From Synechococcus sp. ROS8604 (GTDB lineage: Bacteria > Cyanobacteriota > Cyanobacteriia > PCC-6307 > Cyanobiaceae), in NCBI RefSeq assembly GCF_014279655.1, contig NZ_CP047946.1:2294001-2358000 (forward strand): a DNA stretch of 64,000 nucleotides. The letters are read 5' to 3'. Position 1 is the stretch's first letter. Every line of letters starts with the position of its first letter. The translations under genes and the position numbers were made by a program. Under the pieces are notes generated by a model, which saw only the letters and a list, made by a program, of their open reading frames with translations, searched no databases and was not told the DNA's origin. Positions 43,961-53,774 of the stretch are shown here, in pieces.

Positions 43961-45348
43961 CCCAAACAACTAGGACCGAACACGACAGCATGGGACCGGT
44001 CAAGGTCCCCTCTGAGGCCCTCTGGGGGGCACAGACCCAGCGGTCTCTCCAAAACTTCGCCATCAGCGATGACCGCGTTCCTATTGATCTGATCCATGCC
44101 TTAGCGCAAATCAAACAGGCGGCGGCGATTGTGAACGCTCGCCTGGGCGTGTTGGATGACCACCGACGCGACCTGATCGTGAAGGTGGCTGCTGACATTG
44201 CCAAGGGGCATCACGACGATCAGTTCCCCCTGAGGGTTTGGCAAACCGGTAGCGGCACCCAAACGAACATGAACGTCAATGAGGTGATCAGCAACCTGGT
44301 ATCCCAGGGCGAAGGAGAGCCTTTAGGCAGCCATCAGCCTGTTCATCCAAACGATCACGTCAACCGTTCTCAGTCGACCAACGACGCCTTCCCGGCAGCG
44401 ATCCACATCGCTGCCGCCGCAGGCATTGAGCACAGACTGTTGCCGGAAGTCCAACGTCTGTGCGAAGCTTTTGCCGCCAAAAGTGAGGCTTGGCAAGACA
44501 TCGTGAAGATTGGCCGCACCCATCTGCAGGACGCGGTGCCGCTCACCCTTGGCCAAGAAGCGTCGGCCTGGCGGGATCAACTCGGCAGTGCCGGGAAGCG
44601 CATTGAAGCAGCGCTGCAGGAGCTGTACCCACTCCCGCTCGGCGGCACCGCCGTTGGAACAGGCCTGAACGCCCCGGAAGGATTCGCCGACCAGGCAGCG
44701 ACTGAACTGGCGCGGCTGAGCGGCTTGCCCTTGGTCTCGGCACCAAACAAATTTGCGGTGATGGCAAGCCATGACGGGCTGGTGAATGCCATGGGCCAGT
44801 TGCGACTCCTCGCGGTGAGCTTGCTGAAGATCGCCAACGACCTCCGTCTCCTCGCCTGTGGCCCACGTGCAGGCCTAGCGGAGCTGCACCTACCTGAGAA
44901 CGAACCCGGTAGTTCGATCATGCCTGGCAAGGTGAACCCCACCCAGTGCGAGGCGATGGCCATGGTTTGCACCCAGGTGATCGGCCTCGATGCAGCCGTT
45001 GCGATGGCCGGTGCCGGAGGCCACCTGCAAATGAATGTCTACAAACCCCTGATCGGCTTCAACCTGCTGCAAACCATCAAGCTGCTTACCGATGCCTGCC
45101 ATTCCTTCCGAGTGGCCATGGTGGAAGGCATTGAACCCAACCGCAGTCGCATCCAACGCGATGTAGAGCAATCCCTGATGCTCGTGACGCCACTGGCCCC
45201 TGTGATCGGTTACGACAAGGCCAGTGCGATCGCAAAATACGCCCACGAGCAAGGGACAAGCTTGCGCGATGCAGCCCTAGAGCTGGGCTATGTGAATGCG
45301 ACGGAGTTCGATCGAATTGTCGATCCCGCGGCCATGACGAACCCTTGA
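43957..45348 (+). CDS. fumC: Fumarate hydratase class II
   Basis: 463-residue enzyme interconverting fumarate and malate. The signature [19 protein letters not shown] is near residue 318; [18 protein letters not shown] and [18 protein letters not shown] carry the catalytic residues. The start ATG overlaps the stop of the 33-residue ORF. Fumarate released by PurB upstream is the FumC substrate, a plausible reason for the linkage. Confidence 0.97.
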   Translation: MTQTTRTEHDSMGPVKVPSEALWGAQTQRSLQNFAISDDRVPIDLIHALAQIKQAAAIVNARLGVLDDHRRDLIVKVAADIAKGHHDDQFPLRVWQTGSGTQTNMNVNEVISNLVSQGEGEPLGSHQPVHPNDHVNRSQSTNDAFPAAIHIAAAAGIEHRLLPEVQRLCEAFAAKSEAWQDIVKIGRTHLQDAVPLTLGQEASAWRDQLGSAGKRIEAALQELYPLPLGGTAVGTGLNAPEGFADQAATELARLSGLPLVSAPNKFAVMASHDGLVNAMGQLRLLAVSLLKIANDLRLLACGPRAGLAELHLPENEPGSSIMPGKVNPTQCEAMAMVCTQVIGLDAAVAMAGAGGHLQMNVYKPLIGFNLLQTIKLLTDACHSFRVAMVEGIEPNRSRIQRDVEQSLMLVTPLAPVIGYDKASAIAKYAHEQGTSLRDAALELGYVNATEFDRIVDPAAMTNP

Positions 45349-45389
45349 TGGGCGCCATTCGCAAAAGCAGGGCACGCCCTGCAGCGATC

Positions 45390-48125
45390 TCAGGCAGCCC
45401 GCTCCGTGGCCGCATTGAGACCGCTGGATTCGGCAGCCGCGGCCTTGAGCAGCTGATCAGCCTCCGCCACGGGGAAGCGATTAATCGCGGTTAAGGCCGC
45501 ACGGGCGTTCTTGCGCAGCTGCTCACTAATCGCCTCGCAATAAGGCACCTGGGCCAATAAATCCACCGTGCGCCGCATGATCCGCACCACATCTCCTTCA
45601 TCCAACGAGGTGTTAGCGATCAGATCATTCCAGGTTGTCCCCTTGGCCCAAGCCTCCACCAATCCCATCAATTCAGGCTCCCACCAAGCTGGCACCACCA
45701 CTTTGAAGCGGTCCTGAGCCCGCAAAAGCTCCCGACGGATCCCCGACAAATCATGCAGGGCCTCTTCTGCAAGAGGAGGCGCCGGGAATGCGCTCCAAAG
45801 ATCTGGCCGATTCACCTCCGTGCTGATGGCCTCAAACACTGCGGCTAGTTCTGCTGGAGGCAACTCGTCGAGATGACCGCTCATCAGTGCCAGGCCAAGC
45901 CAGAGCTCGTTATCGCCACGAAGAGCGGCAACGGTGCGACCGATCTCCGTAGGTTCCAACGCATCCAGGCAGCCAAAGTGCCGCAGGATCTCAATGAGAG
46001 CCAAAAAGGTCTCCCAGTGCCGGTTGGAGCGGTGATGGAGCAATTGCTCGCGCTCACGAATTTCATGTTCAAGATCTTCCATGCGTCTCCGGTGCTTCTT
46101 GAGTTGCTTGCGATCCCCCCAGCGATGAGCCGGATGCCCCTCTAGCTGATCCTCCAACTCCTGGACGAGGCGAACTTGCGACAACACTTCGCCAGCCAAG
46201 TCGTACTGAGCGGTGGTCATGTCATGACGCCTTGCCATGTGAGCCACCGCCAAAGCCAAACGGCCACTGTCCTGATCGCCATGACGGAGCTCACCAGCAC
46301 GGCTGAGATCAGGCGACGTCACGCCATCAACCTGCAAACAACTCAATTCCGCATGCAAACTCACCACCCCCTGGCAGGGCAACAGCATCCAGACGTTGTC
46401 CTGCGTTAGGCAAAGCAACAATGGGAACTGCCCTGGGCCATCGCATTTCTCCACGATCACGGCCGGCGTGACCCCTCCTCGCAGCCGTGGAGATTTAAGG
46501 CTCACCAACGTTCCAACGCTTGCGAACTGGAGGGCAATCGTGAGTTCGTGGGCCAGGGTTTCTTCTGCCTGCTGCTGAAGAATCCTGAGCAGTCGCCTCT
46601 CCTCGCGGACACGGCCACGCTGTTTTTCGTAGTCCTCAAAGTCTTCCCAAGGCACGTCACCAGCCGTGCCTTGCAGTTGGGCAAGCTGCATCTGCAACGC
46701 ACCCAGATGGTCTTCTTCCTCCACCAAATCCAAGCTGGCGAGGTAGCGACCAAAGCTCCGCTCTACCAGCTCTCTGGCCTTGGCCAAGTCATGTCGCTGC
46801 AGCAGGTTGAGCACCATGCCGTAGCTGGGGGTGAATTGACTCACCAAAGGATCAGAAGGGCTCGTGGCCAGCTGAGCCGCCTCACGCACCCCCTCAAATC
46901 GACTCTGAACAGTCACCACATAGCCCTGGGTATCTAAGCCGCGACGGCCGGCGCGCCCAGCCATTTGCAGAAATTCACTGGCCATGAGGGGGCGATGCCC
47001 CCGTTCGGTGCGCTTCGAAAGGGATGCGATCACCGTGCTGCGCGCCGGCATATTGATGCCCGCTGCCAATGTTTCGGTGGCAAACACCACCTTCACCAAC
47101 CCCTGCTGAAACAACTCCTCGATCAGCTCTTTCCACGCAGGCAGCACGCCGGCGTGATGGGATGCGATCCCACGCAGCAAGGCATCAGCATGCAAACCAT
47201 CGCGAACGGCCTCCGGATTTGCGGCTGTGTAAGCCTCAAGCCGGTCCCGAATAATGGCTTGCTCAGCCTCGCTGACCAGGCACTGCACCCCTAGGTCGCG
47301 AACAGCCTTGTCACACCCACGGCGACTGAAGATGAAATAGATGGCGGGGAGCATCTCCCGTTGCGCCATTTGCGCCACCACAAAACTGATCGGCGGTGCT
47401 TCCGGCTGAGGCGGTCTTGGCGAGCGACCTTTGCGCTTGTGCCCTTTTGGCGCACGCCAAACCTTGCAATTGGGATGGATTCCAGTCCCCTGTTCATTCA
47501 AAAGTGGATGGAGCCCCTTGGCACTACAAAAACTGAACTGCAGAGGGACAGGACGAAAATCACTGAGCACCAGACGCGTTGGACCGTGCACCTTCTCGAT
47601 CCAATCGGTGAGTTGCCCCGCATTGGCAACGGTGGCGGACAACGCCACCAGTTGGACAGAAGGCGGACAGTGAATGATCGATTCTTCCCAGACGGTTCCC
47701 CGCTGGGAATCATTCATGTAATGGCACTCATCGAGCACGACCGACTCCACATCGGCAAGCGGATCGTCATGCTCATCCGCTTCTGCGTACAGCATGTTGC
47801 GGAAAATCTCGGTGGTCATCACCACCACCCGTGCCTCGCGGTTAACGCTCAGGTCACCGGTCATCAGGCCAACATTTTCAGCCCCAAACTGTTCACGAAA
47901 ATCGCGCAGCTTTTGATTGGATAAGGCCTTGAGCGGTGTTGTGTAAAAGACCTTTTGGCCATGGGCAATGGCCCGATGAATCGCGTACTCGCCCACCAGC
48001 GTCTTGCCTGATCCCGTGGGCGCACTCACAACAACGGAATGCCCTTGATTCAAGGCATCAATTGATTCCAACTGGAACCCATCCAAAGGGAATGGGAACA
48101 GCTGGGAAACATCCGGTGACACCAT
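45390..48125 (-). CDS. Ski2/Mtr4-like DEAD-box RNA helicase
   Basis: A 911-residue superfamily 2 helicase. Motif I is SAPTGSGKTLVGEYAIHRAI near residue 36, motif II DECHYMND, motif III ALSATVAN, and motif VI QMAGRAGRRGLDTQGYVV. The C-terminal DSHCT-type domain (about 740-890) has PTEIGRTVAALRGDNELWLG and a DEGDVVRIMRRTVDLLAQV segment, as in Mtr4/Ski2 exosome helicases. It probably remodels RNA for degradation or rRNA processing. It is convergent with fumC and divergent from bioF. Confidence 0.93.
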   Translation of the reverse strand: MVSPDVSQLFPFPLDGFQLESIDALNQGHSVVVSAPTGSGKTLVGEYAIHRAIAHGQKVFYTTPLKALSNQKLRDFREQFGAENVGLMTGDLSVNREARVVVMTTEIFRNMLYAEADEHDDPLADVESVVLDECHYMNDSQRGTVWEESIIHCPPSVQLVALSATVANAGQLTDWIEKVHGPTRLVLSDFRPVPLQFSFCSAKGLHPLLNEQGTGIHPNCKVWRAPKGHKRKGRSPRPPQPEAPPISFVVAQMAQREMLPAIYFIFSRRGCDKAVRDLGVQCLVSEAEQAIIRDRLEAYTAANPEAVRDGLHADALLRGIASHHAGVLPAWKELIEELFQQGLVKVVFATETLAAGINMPARSTVIASLSKRTERGHRPLMASEFLQMAGRAGRRGLDTQGYVVTVQSRFEGVREAAQLATSPSDPLVSQFTPSYGMVLNLLQRHDLAKARELVERSFGRYLASLDLVEEEDHLGALQMQLAQLQGTAGDVPWEDFEDYEKQRGRVREERRLLRILQQQAEETLAHELTIALQFASVGTLVSLKSPRLRGGVTPAVIVEKCDGPGQFPLLLCLTQDNVWMLLPCQGVVSLHAELSCLQVDGVTSPDLSRAGELRHGDQDSGRLALAVAHMARRHDMTTAQYDLAGEVLSQVRLVQELEDQLEGHPAHRWGDRKQLKKHRRRMEDLEHEIREREQLLHHRSNRHWETFLALIEILRHFGCLDALEPTEIGRTVAALRGDNELWLGLALMSGHLDELPPAELAAVFEAISTEVNRPDLWSAFPAPPLAEEALHDLSGIRRELLRAQDRFKVVVPAWWEPELMGLVEAWAKGTTWNDLIANTSLDEGDVVRIMRRTVDLLAQVPYCEAISEQLRKNARAALTAINRFPVAEADQLLKAAAAESSGLNAATERAA

Positions 48126-48173
48126 GTTCGGATCCTAGGGATTGTGCGAGCAGAGAGCAGCAAACTGACTCCC

Positions 48174-49331
48174 ATGAGCAGCCCGTCTCAAGCACGCCGA
48201 CGCCAGCTACGCACCTGGAGGCCCAATCCAGATGGATCAGGGCTGCTGCCGGTCAACGCAATCGATCAAGAAGGGGAAGCGTCGCCGTGTCTGGTGGATT
48301 TAGCCAGCAACGATTACCTCAATCTGGCTCAGCACTCAGAGCTCATCGCGGCAGCGACAGAAGAAATCAAACGAAGCGGCGTGGGGGCCGGTGGGTCCAG
48401 GCTGGTGAGCGGCAGCCGCCCGGTGCATGACCAACTCGAGCAAGAGCTCGCGCACTGGTTGAATCGAGATCGCGTTCTGCTCTACCCAAGCGGCTTTCAA
48501 GCCAATCTTGCCGCCGTTCTTGCCCTTGCCGACCGCCATACGCCAGTTCTGGCGGACCGGCTCTGCCATCACTCCCTCCTCACAGGCGTGCAAGCCAGTG
48601 GTGCCAAGCTTCAGCGCTTTGCCCACAACGACCTCATCGATCTGAACCGCAAGTTGGAGCGCTGCCGGGATCGACACCCAGAGCAGCAACCCTTGGTGAT
48701 CACGGAGAGCCTGTTCAGCATGGAGGGCACCAGTCCCAACCTGAGTGCCATGGCAGAGCTCTGCTCCAGCCATGCTGCCCGACTCCTGGTCGATGAAGCC
48801 CATGCCCTGGGCGTCCTGGGGGATGGGGGACGTGGTCTCAGCCATGCCTTACCGACCAAGGCCGTCACCCTGCTCAGTGGCACCTTCGGCAAAGCCTTTG
48901 GAAGCGGCGGTGCGTTTCTGGCCTGCGATGGAGATCTCGGCGAAACCCTGCTCCAAACCAGTGGCGCCTTTCGCTACACAACAGCGTTGGCACCACCCCT
49001 TGCCGCGGCCGCTCTTGCTGCATTAACGCTGATGCAACGCCATCCCCATTGGTCGACAGAGCTCATCGCAACGAGCCAGCACTGGCGCTCCGCTCTCGCT
49101 GCCGCTGGTTGGACGCGTCCAGGTGGGGTCGGTCCGATTCTGCCCCTGGTGATCGGTCCAGACCAAGCAGCCCTCGACCGCCAACAAACCCTGGAAGCCG
49201 AAGGGCTGTTGAGCATTGCCATCCGCCCCCCCACCGTGCCCGAAGGAACGGCACGACTCCGTCTGGTGGTGCGTCGGAACCTGCCCGATGGGACATTGGA
49301 CGCACTGCTGCACGCCCTTTCTTTCGGCTGA
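48174..49331 (+). CDS. bioF: 8-amino-7-oxononanoate synthase
   Basis: PLP enzyme joining pimeloyl-ACP and alanine. I chose ATG 48174 (MSSPSQARRRQLRTWR, 385 aa) over GTG 48144. The substrate region is DLASNDYLNLAQH, the PLP Asp/His region VDEAHALGVLGDGGRG, and the PLP Lys is in LLSGTFGKAFGSGGAFL. It is the first of a five-gene bio operon with overlapping or nearly abutting reading frames. Confidence 0.96.
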   Translation: MSSPSQARRRQLRTWRPNPDGSGLLPVNAIDQEGEASPCLVDLASNDYLNLAQHSELIAAATEEIKRSGVGAGGSRLVSGSRPVHDQLEQELAHWLNRDRVLLYPSGFQANLAAVLALADRHTPVLADRLCHHSLLTGVQASGAKLQRFAHNDLIDLNRKLERCRDRHPEQQPLVITESLFSMEGTSPNLSAMAELCSSHAARLLVDEAHALGVLGDGGRGLSHALPTKAVTLLSGTFGKAFGSGGAFLACDGDLGETLLQTSGAFRYTTALAPPLAAAALAALTLMQRHPHWSTELIATSQHWRSALAAAGWTRPGGVGPILPLVIGPDQAALDRQQTLEAEGLLSIAIRPPTVPEGTARLRLVVRRNLPDGTLDALLHALSFG

Positions 49332-49340
49332 TAGGACCCG

Positions 49341-50066
49341 ATGAAACAGGTCATCGCCATGCATGGCTGGAGCGGAGACAGCCATTCATGGGTGTCCTGG
49401 ATCCGGCATTTCAACCATCACCACTGGTCTTGGCAAAGCGGTGAACGGGGTTATGGCAAACGCCAGGAGCACATGCCCTTTTGGCAAGACGATCAAGAGC
49501 CAACAGAACGGCAAAGCCGCGTGGTGATTGCTCACTCCCTAGGAGCGCATCTGCTCCCGGATGCCGTGCTCGCCCACGCCACCGATGTGGTGTTGCTGGC
49601 AAGCTTTTCCAGATTTGTGCCGCAAGGAGCCAAAGGTCGCGCTCTCAAAACCGGTTTAAAAAGCATGCGCCGCTGTCTTGGCAGCGACGCTGAAGCCGAG
49701 ATGCTCACGAACTTTTTGAGGCGGGCGGCAGCGCCATCGCCAGCAGACGGCCTTCCACGCGGCCCCATCCATGAGGGGCTGTCGCACGAGGGCCGTCAAC
49801 GCCTAACCGACGACTTGGATCTGCTCATCGCCAGCGCAGAGTTACCGCCAGGGCTGCAGGCATCCAGCAGAGTGCTGGTGGTCGAAGCACAACAAGACGC
49901 CATCGTGGTGCCTGCCGCCAGACAGGAACTGCGCGATGCCATTCAGACCCGCCTCCAGCATCCAGCGGAGCACTGGTTCATGCCCGGCAGCGGGCATGCC
50001 CTGTTGGTGCCAGATCTTCTGATGCGCATCCAACGCTGGCTTGATCAGCCCCCTAGAGAGCGATGA
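49341..50066 (+). CDS. bioK: Pimeloyl-ACP methyl ester carboxylesterase, BioK type
   Basis: A 241-residue alpha/beta hydrolase. The nucleophile Ser66 is in VVIAHSLGAHLLPDAV, Asp lies in VEAQQDAIVV, and His in PGSGHALLVPDLL. Its place between bioF and bioC fits BioK, the cyanobacterial enzyme reported to replace BioH by removing the methyl ester from pimeloyl-ACP. No bioH- or bioG-like gene is in the operon. The sequence is unlike BioH beyond the triad; assignment is from context and fold. The stop overlaps bioC (ATGA). Confidence 0.85.
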   Translation: MKQVIAMHGWSGDSHSWVSWIRHFNHHHWSWQSGERGYGKRQEHMPFWQDDQEPTERQSRVVIAHSLGAHLLPDAVLAHATDVVLLASFSRFVPQGAKGRALKTGLKSMRRCLGSDAEAEMLTNFLRRAAAPSPADGLPRGPIHEGLSHEGRQRLTDDLDLLIASAELPPGLQASSRVLVVEAQQDAIVVPAARQELRDAIQTRLQHPAEHWFMPGSGHALLVPDLLMRIQRWLDQPPRER

Positions 50067-50818
50067 GCAACACCTGGGGAGAGAAGGTTCTACAAAGCTT
50101 CGATGGCGCAGCAACCCAATACAACCGGGCCGCCCGTCTGCAAACGGCCATGGCCTGGCGACTCGCCGGGCACTGCCAGCGATTACCCATTCCATCAGGA
50201 CGCTGGTTGGATCTCGGGAGTGGAACGGGATTGCTTGCCGATACCATCGAACAACGCAACCCCGGCAGGGTGGTGGAGCGCATCGATGGAAGCCCGTCCA
50301 TGCTGGCCCGCAACTCCCGTCCAGACCACACGCAGCTGTGGGATTTAAATCAGTCCCTCCAAGCCTGGGACGACGCTCCAACGCTGATCGCCTCCAGTTT
50401 CTGCCTCCACTGGTTGTCCGATCCCGGCATAAGACTGCAGCACTGGTTCGAGTGTTTAGCCCCAGGTGGCTGGTTAATCGTGGCGCTGCCGGTTGAAGGT
50501 TGCTTCCCGCAATGGCACACGGCGGCACGCCAAGCGGCCGTCCCCTGCTCAGCACTGCGCTTCCCAACCAGCGAAGCGTTGATGGCGTCGTTACCCAAAC
50601 AGCAGATCAGACGCCAACAGCAGCTCCGCTTCAGCGAACAAGCGAGCCAGATCACAGCTCTATTGCGGCCCATGCAAACCATTGGCGCGGGCAGCAGCAC
50701 GCGCTCCGCTCTCAGCGTGAAGCAATGGCGTCAGCTGAGCGCCCACTGGCCTGAGCGTTCTGCTCAAGGACAAGTCAGATTGACCTGGTTGATCCAACTC
50801 CTGGTGCTCGAGCGATGA
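50063..50818 (+). CDS. bioC: Malonyl-ACP O-methyltransferase
   Basis: 251-residue SAM methyltransferase that methylates malonyl-ACP so it can enter fatty acid synthesis as a disguised primer. It has FDGAATQYNRAARLQ, motif I RWLDLGSGTGLLADTI, and SSFCLHWLSDPGIRLQHW (the BioC LqW-like region). It overlaps bioK upstream and bioD downstream by 4 bases each. Confidence 0.93.
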   Translation: MSNTWGEKVLQSFDGAATQYNRAARLQTAMAWRLAGHCQRLPIPSGRWLDLGSGTGLLADTIEQRNPGRVVERIDGSPSMLARNSRPDHTQLWDLNQSLQAWDDAPTLIASSFCLHWLSDPGIRLQHWFECLAPGGWLIVALPVEGCFPQWHTAARQAAVPCSALRFPTSEALMASLPKQQIRRQQQLRFSEQASQITALLRPMQTIGAGSSTRSALSVKQWRQLSAHWPERSAQGQVRLTWLIQLLVLER

Positions 50819-51480
50819 ACACGCCTCCGCTTCGATTGGTGATTTGCGGAACCGACACCGATGTCGGGAAAACGATTGTCAGCGCCCTCTTTGTTCAAGG
50901 CTTCGAAGCCACCTATTGGAAGCCGGTCCAAAGCGGAACCGAAGGCAGTGGTGATCGTCAACGGGTGATCGATCTTCTCGAGCTTCCACAGGAGCGATGG
51001 CACCCAGAAGCCTATGCATTTCAAGCTCCCGTCTCTCCGCACTGGGCTGCGGAACGAGAGGGAAAATGCATCGATCCAGACCAGCTCAAACTGCCAGCCA
51101 TCGCTGGTCCGTTGGTCGTGGAGACCGCTGGAGGCCTGATGGTGCCACTCACACGCCAGTGGTTACAAATCCAACAATTGGAACGGTGGCAGCTTCCGGT
51201 GGTGTTGGTAGCCCGCAGTGAACTGGGCACCTTGAACCACACGCTTCTCAGCCTAGAAGCCCTAAGGAAACGGAACATTCCGATCCTTGGGCTGGTGATC
51301 AATGGTCCTGCCCATGCCGACAACCCCCGCACCCTGAACGAACTCGGCCAGATTCCTTTGCTGTGCGAATTACCACCGCTGGAGCAACTCAATGCCGCGG
51401 CCCTAGCGAGGCAATGGCATGTTCAGAACGTGAAAGCTAAGGTCGAAACCGAGATCAATCGTTTACGGGCTTCGAGATGA
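50815..51480 (+). CDS. bioD: Dethiobiotin synthetase
   Basis: 221 residues with the P-loop VICGTDTDVGKTIVSALFVQ at the N-terminus, FQAPVSPHWAAEREG, and VVETAGGLMVPL, all BioD signatures. It closes the ureido ring of dethiobiotin with CO2 and ATP. The 3' end overlaps the next 51-residue ORF by 4 bases. Confidence 0.96.
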   Translation: MNTPPLRLVICGTDTDVGKTIVSALFVQGFEATYWKPVQSGTEGSGDRQRVIDLLELPQERWHPEAYAFQAPVSPHWAAEREGKCIDPDQLKLPAIAGPLVVETAGGLMVPLTRQWLQIQQLERWQLPVVLVARSELGTLNHTLLSLEALRKRNIPILGLVINGPAHADNPRTLNELGQIPLLCELPPLEQLNAAALARQWHVQNVKAKVETEINRLRASR

Positions 51481-51632
51481 ATCGCCGTCAGACCGGAGCC
51501 GCCGTGGCTATAGCCCTCCTTTGCGCGGGGATTTTGGTGTTATTCACCGACGTCGAAGTCGGACTGGTGCGTTGGTTTAACTGTGGCCCGATCGCCACGG
51601 AAGCGGAACAAAACAGTGAGATGTGCCGCTGA
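51477..51632 (+). CDS. 51-residue membrane peptide inside the biotin operon
   Basis: Starts MNRRQTGAAVAIALLCAGIL: a basic N-terminus and one hydrophobic helix (about residues 8-24), then an acidic tail with Cys36 and Cys50 (WFNCGP; EMCR end). Its ATG overlaps the bioD TGA, and its end overlaps a candidate bioA GTG start by 10 bases. The signal-anchor topology is unexpected among soluble biotin enzymes. It could be a membrane tether, an uptake accessory or unrelated. No family recognised. Confidence 0.6.
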   Translation: MNRRQTGAAVAIALLCAGILVLFTDVEVGLVRWFNCGPIATEAEQNSEMCR

Positions 51633-52969
51633 CATCAGCACAGACGAATCCATCCACTGGCAGCTGCGACGACGAAGTGCCTCAGAACCACCATCCCCAC
51701 CTTTGGCCTCCGTTCACCCAGGTCTCGACAACGCCTCCCTTAGAGAAAGTGCTTCGAGGAGATGGTGCCCTTCTTTACCGCGCTGAAGGGCCTCCGTTAA
51801 TCGATGCAATCAGCAGCTGGTGGGTCACCTTGCATGGGCATGCCCACCCTCATGTCGCAGCTGCCATCGCTCGTCAGGCAGAAACCCTTGAGCAGGTTAT
51901 TTTCGCTGAATTCACGCACCCTCAAGCGGAACGGCTCGCCGATCGCTTAGCAGCCAAAACCGGATTGGAGCGGGTATTTTTCTCCGACAACGGTTCCACC
52001 GCCGTTGAGGTGGCACTCAAAATCGCGATTCAGTGGTGGCACAACAAGGGAGAGCCAAGGCAGCAGGTCATCGCATTCGACGGCGCGTATCACGGAGATA
52101 CGTTTGGAGCGATGGCCGTCGGAGCACGCAGCCTGTTCAGTGAACCCTTTGACCCCTTGTTGTTTCCGGTCGCCCGCATCCCATGGCCGGCAACTTGGTG
52201 GGACGACGATCAGGTTGAACAGCATGAACAAACGGCCCTGAACCAGCTCGAACAAGCCCTCAAGACACCTACCGCGGCGGTGATCCTCGAGCCGCTTGTC
52301 CAGGGCGCGGGAGGCATGAGCATGGTGCGTCCAACCTTTCTGCAAGAGGTAGAAAAGCGTGTTCGCAACGCTGGAACCTTGTTGATCGCCGACGAAGTCC
52401 TGACAGGATTTGGGCGTTGCGGTGATTTTTTGGCGACCCAACGGGCAGGGGTCAAACCCGATCTCGTCGCGCTATCCAAAGGCCTGACCGCTGGATTTCT
52501 TCCCATGGGAATCACCATGGCCAGCAGCGCTGTTTTCGACGCCTTCGTTGGCAAGGACCCGAGCTTGACGCTTTGGCATGGCCACAGTTTCACCGCCAAC
52601 CCCCTGGGGTGTGCGGCAGCGAACGCCAGTCTGGATCTCCTCGAAGCAGAACCAGAGAAATACCTGGGGTTTGAGGCGAGACATCAATCGCGCCTAGAGG
52701 GATTGGCACGCCACCCAGGCATCAAGCGTGTTCGCGTAACGGGGACCATCGCAGCCTTTGATCTCGTCGTCACAGACCAAGAGGGTTACCTCAACCCTGC
52801 TGGAAAAGTGCTGCGCTGGCTGGCGAGAGACCGGGGCGTCCTGGTTCGGCCTCTCGGTCAGGTGGTGTATCTGCTTCCACCGCTTTGCATCAGCGATGAG
52901 CAGCTCGATCACTGCTACTCCGTTCTCCAGGAAGCGCTCGACATTCTGCAAACACAAGCCACGAACTGA
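51623..52969 (+). CDS. bioA: Adenosylmethionine-8-amino-7-oxononanoate aminotransferase
   Basis: A class III PLP aminotransferase (448 aa from GTG 51623; GTG 51677 gives 430 aa and avoids overlap with the previous ORF). It has HLWPPFTQVSTTPPL, the BioA N-terminal region, SSWWVTLHGHAHPHV, the PLP Asp in LLIADEVLTGFGRCG, and the Lys in LVALSKGLTAGFLPMG. It converts KAPA to DAPA using SAM as amino donor. It is the last gene of the operon and converges on the DUF3143 gene with a 4-base gap. bioB is not in this window. Confidence 0.95.
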   Translation: MPLTSAQTNPSTGSCDDEVPQNHHPHLWPPFTQVSTTPPLEKVLRGDGALLYRAEGPPLIDAISSWWVTLHGHAHPHVAAAIARQAETLEQVIFAEFTHPQAERLADRLAAKTGLERVFFSDNGSTAVEVALKIAIQWWHNKGEPRQQVIAFDGAYHGDTFGAMAVGARSLFSEPFDPLLFPVARIPWPATWWDDDQVEQHEQTALNQLEQALKTPTAAVILEPLVQGAGGMSMVRPTFLQEVEKRVRNAGTLLIADEVLTGFGRCGDFLATQRAGVKPDLVALSKGLTAGFLPMGITMASSAVFDAFVGKDPSLTLWHGHSFTANPLGCAAANASLDLLEAEPEKYLGFEARHQSRLEGLARHPGIKRVRVTGTIAAFDLVVTDQEGYLNPAGKVLRWLARDRGVLVRPLGQVVYLLPPLCISDEQLDHCYSVLQEALDILQTQATN

Positions 52970-52973
52970 GTTC

Positions 52974-53231
52974 TCAGGGCCCTAGACGCAGGGCCGCCTC
53001 GACATCAGCGCGGGACAGTCCATAGGGGAACAGGCAGGGGCGAGGCGCCTCATTCGGACTCCAGATCACCGCGAGATCCGTTTGTTGCAGACGGATCTCA
53101 GCCGTCCATCCCTCCTGCTGCCATGACCAGCCACACGGATCGTTGTCTAGCCGCTGCGCTCCAAGCTGCTGGAGCCAATGCTCAAGAGCTTGGAGCGAGT
53201 GCTGATTCAAAGGAGTTTCGGCTGGAGGCAT
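52974..53231 (-). CDS. DUF3143 family protein
   Basis: 85 residues from ATG 53229-53231 ([20 protein letters not shown]); TTG 53243 and ATG 53240 are alternatives. The body, with CGWSWQQEGWTAEIRLQQTDLAVIW and FPYGLSRADVEAAL, matches the DUF3143 family, small proteins of cyanobacteria and chloroplasts with no known role. It overlaps the 3' end of the J-domain gene by 50 bases in another frame. Confidence 0.85.
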   Translation of the reverse strand: MPPAETPLNQHSLQALEHWLQQLGAQRLDNDPCGWSWQQEGWTAEIRLQQTDLAVIWSPNEAPRPCLFPYGLSRADVEAALRLGP

Positions 53232-53712
53232 CGACACCATCAAGGACTTCCTTAATCAACGGCTCGTCTTGAGTCTGCTCGGCCACCAGCCAACTGGGCT
53301 GAACCTGAAGCTCCATGCCCCGACTCCAGGCGACCCCAACTCCCAGCGATAGGCACAAAAGCAAGGCCCCGAGCAACATCAACAGCGACAACCACTCCCC
53401 ACCTGAAAGGGGTCGCCGCTCACCAATCGCCGTTGCAGAAGACACGGCTGGGGATGGCAGCGGAGCGTGCTGCTGTTGCCAGAGCTGATCCTGCTGGATT
53501 AATTGAGCGTCATAGAGCCGCCGCAACGAGGGATCCGCCAACTGGTCATAGGCCTCACGCAACAGCTGAAATTGGCGCGCTGCTTCCGCGGCCGGCAAGG
53601 TCGTGGTGTCGGGATGAACCGACTTACTGAGCCGTCGAAAGGCGCGACGTAGCGTCTCGGCGTCGACTCCACGGCCGACTCCCAACCGTTCGTAATGGGT
53701 CGAGGCCGACAT
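53182..53712 (-). CDS. Membrane-anchored J-domain protein
   Basis: 176 residues from ATG 53710-53712. The J-domain (residues 5-70) reads [20 protein letters not shown] with the HPD tripeptide in [12 protein letters not shown] and ends near [11 protein letters not shown]. After a 35-residue linker, one membrane helix (about residues 110-135, [21 protein letters not shown]) leads to a short tail. J-proteins stimulate DnaK; the helix places this one on a membrane. The client is unknown. Confidence 0.9.
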   Translation of the reverse strand: MSASTHYERLGVGRGVDAETLRRAFRRLSKSVHPDTTTLPAAEAARQFQLLREAYDQLADPSLRRLYDAQLIQQDQLWQQQHAPLPSPAVSSATAIGERRPLSGGEWLSLLMLLGALLLCLSLGVGVAWSRGMELQVQPSWLVAEQTQDEPLIKEVLDGVDASSRNSFESALAPSS

Positions 53713-53774
53713 CAGGTCTTCTTCGAGCCGAATCACGAAGGTGCATTGTAGGAAGAGTCGCTGCCCTGGCAGCC

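Noticed and set aside
44323-45415. Long frames opposite fumC
   Set aside because: Antisense frames of a GC-rich conserved gene, composed mainly of Arg, Gly and Ala, with no supporting signal.
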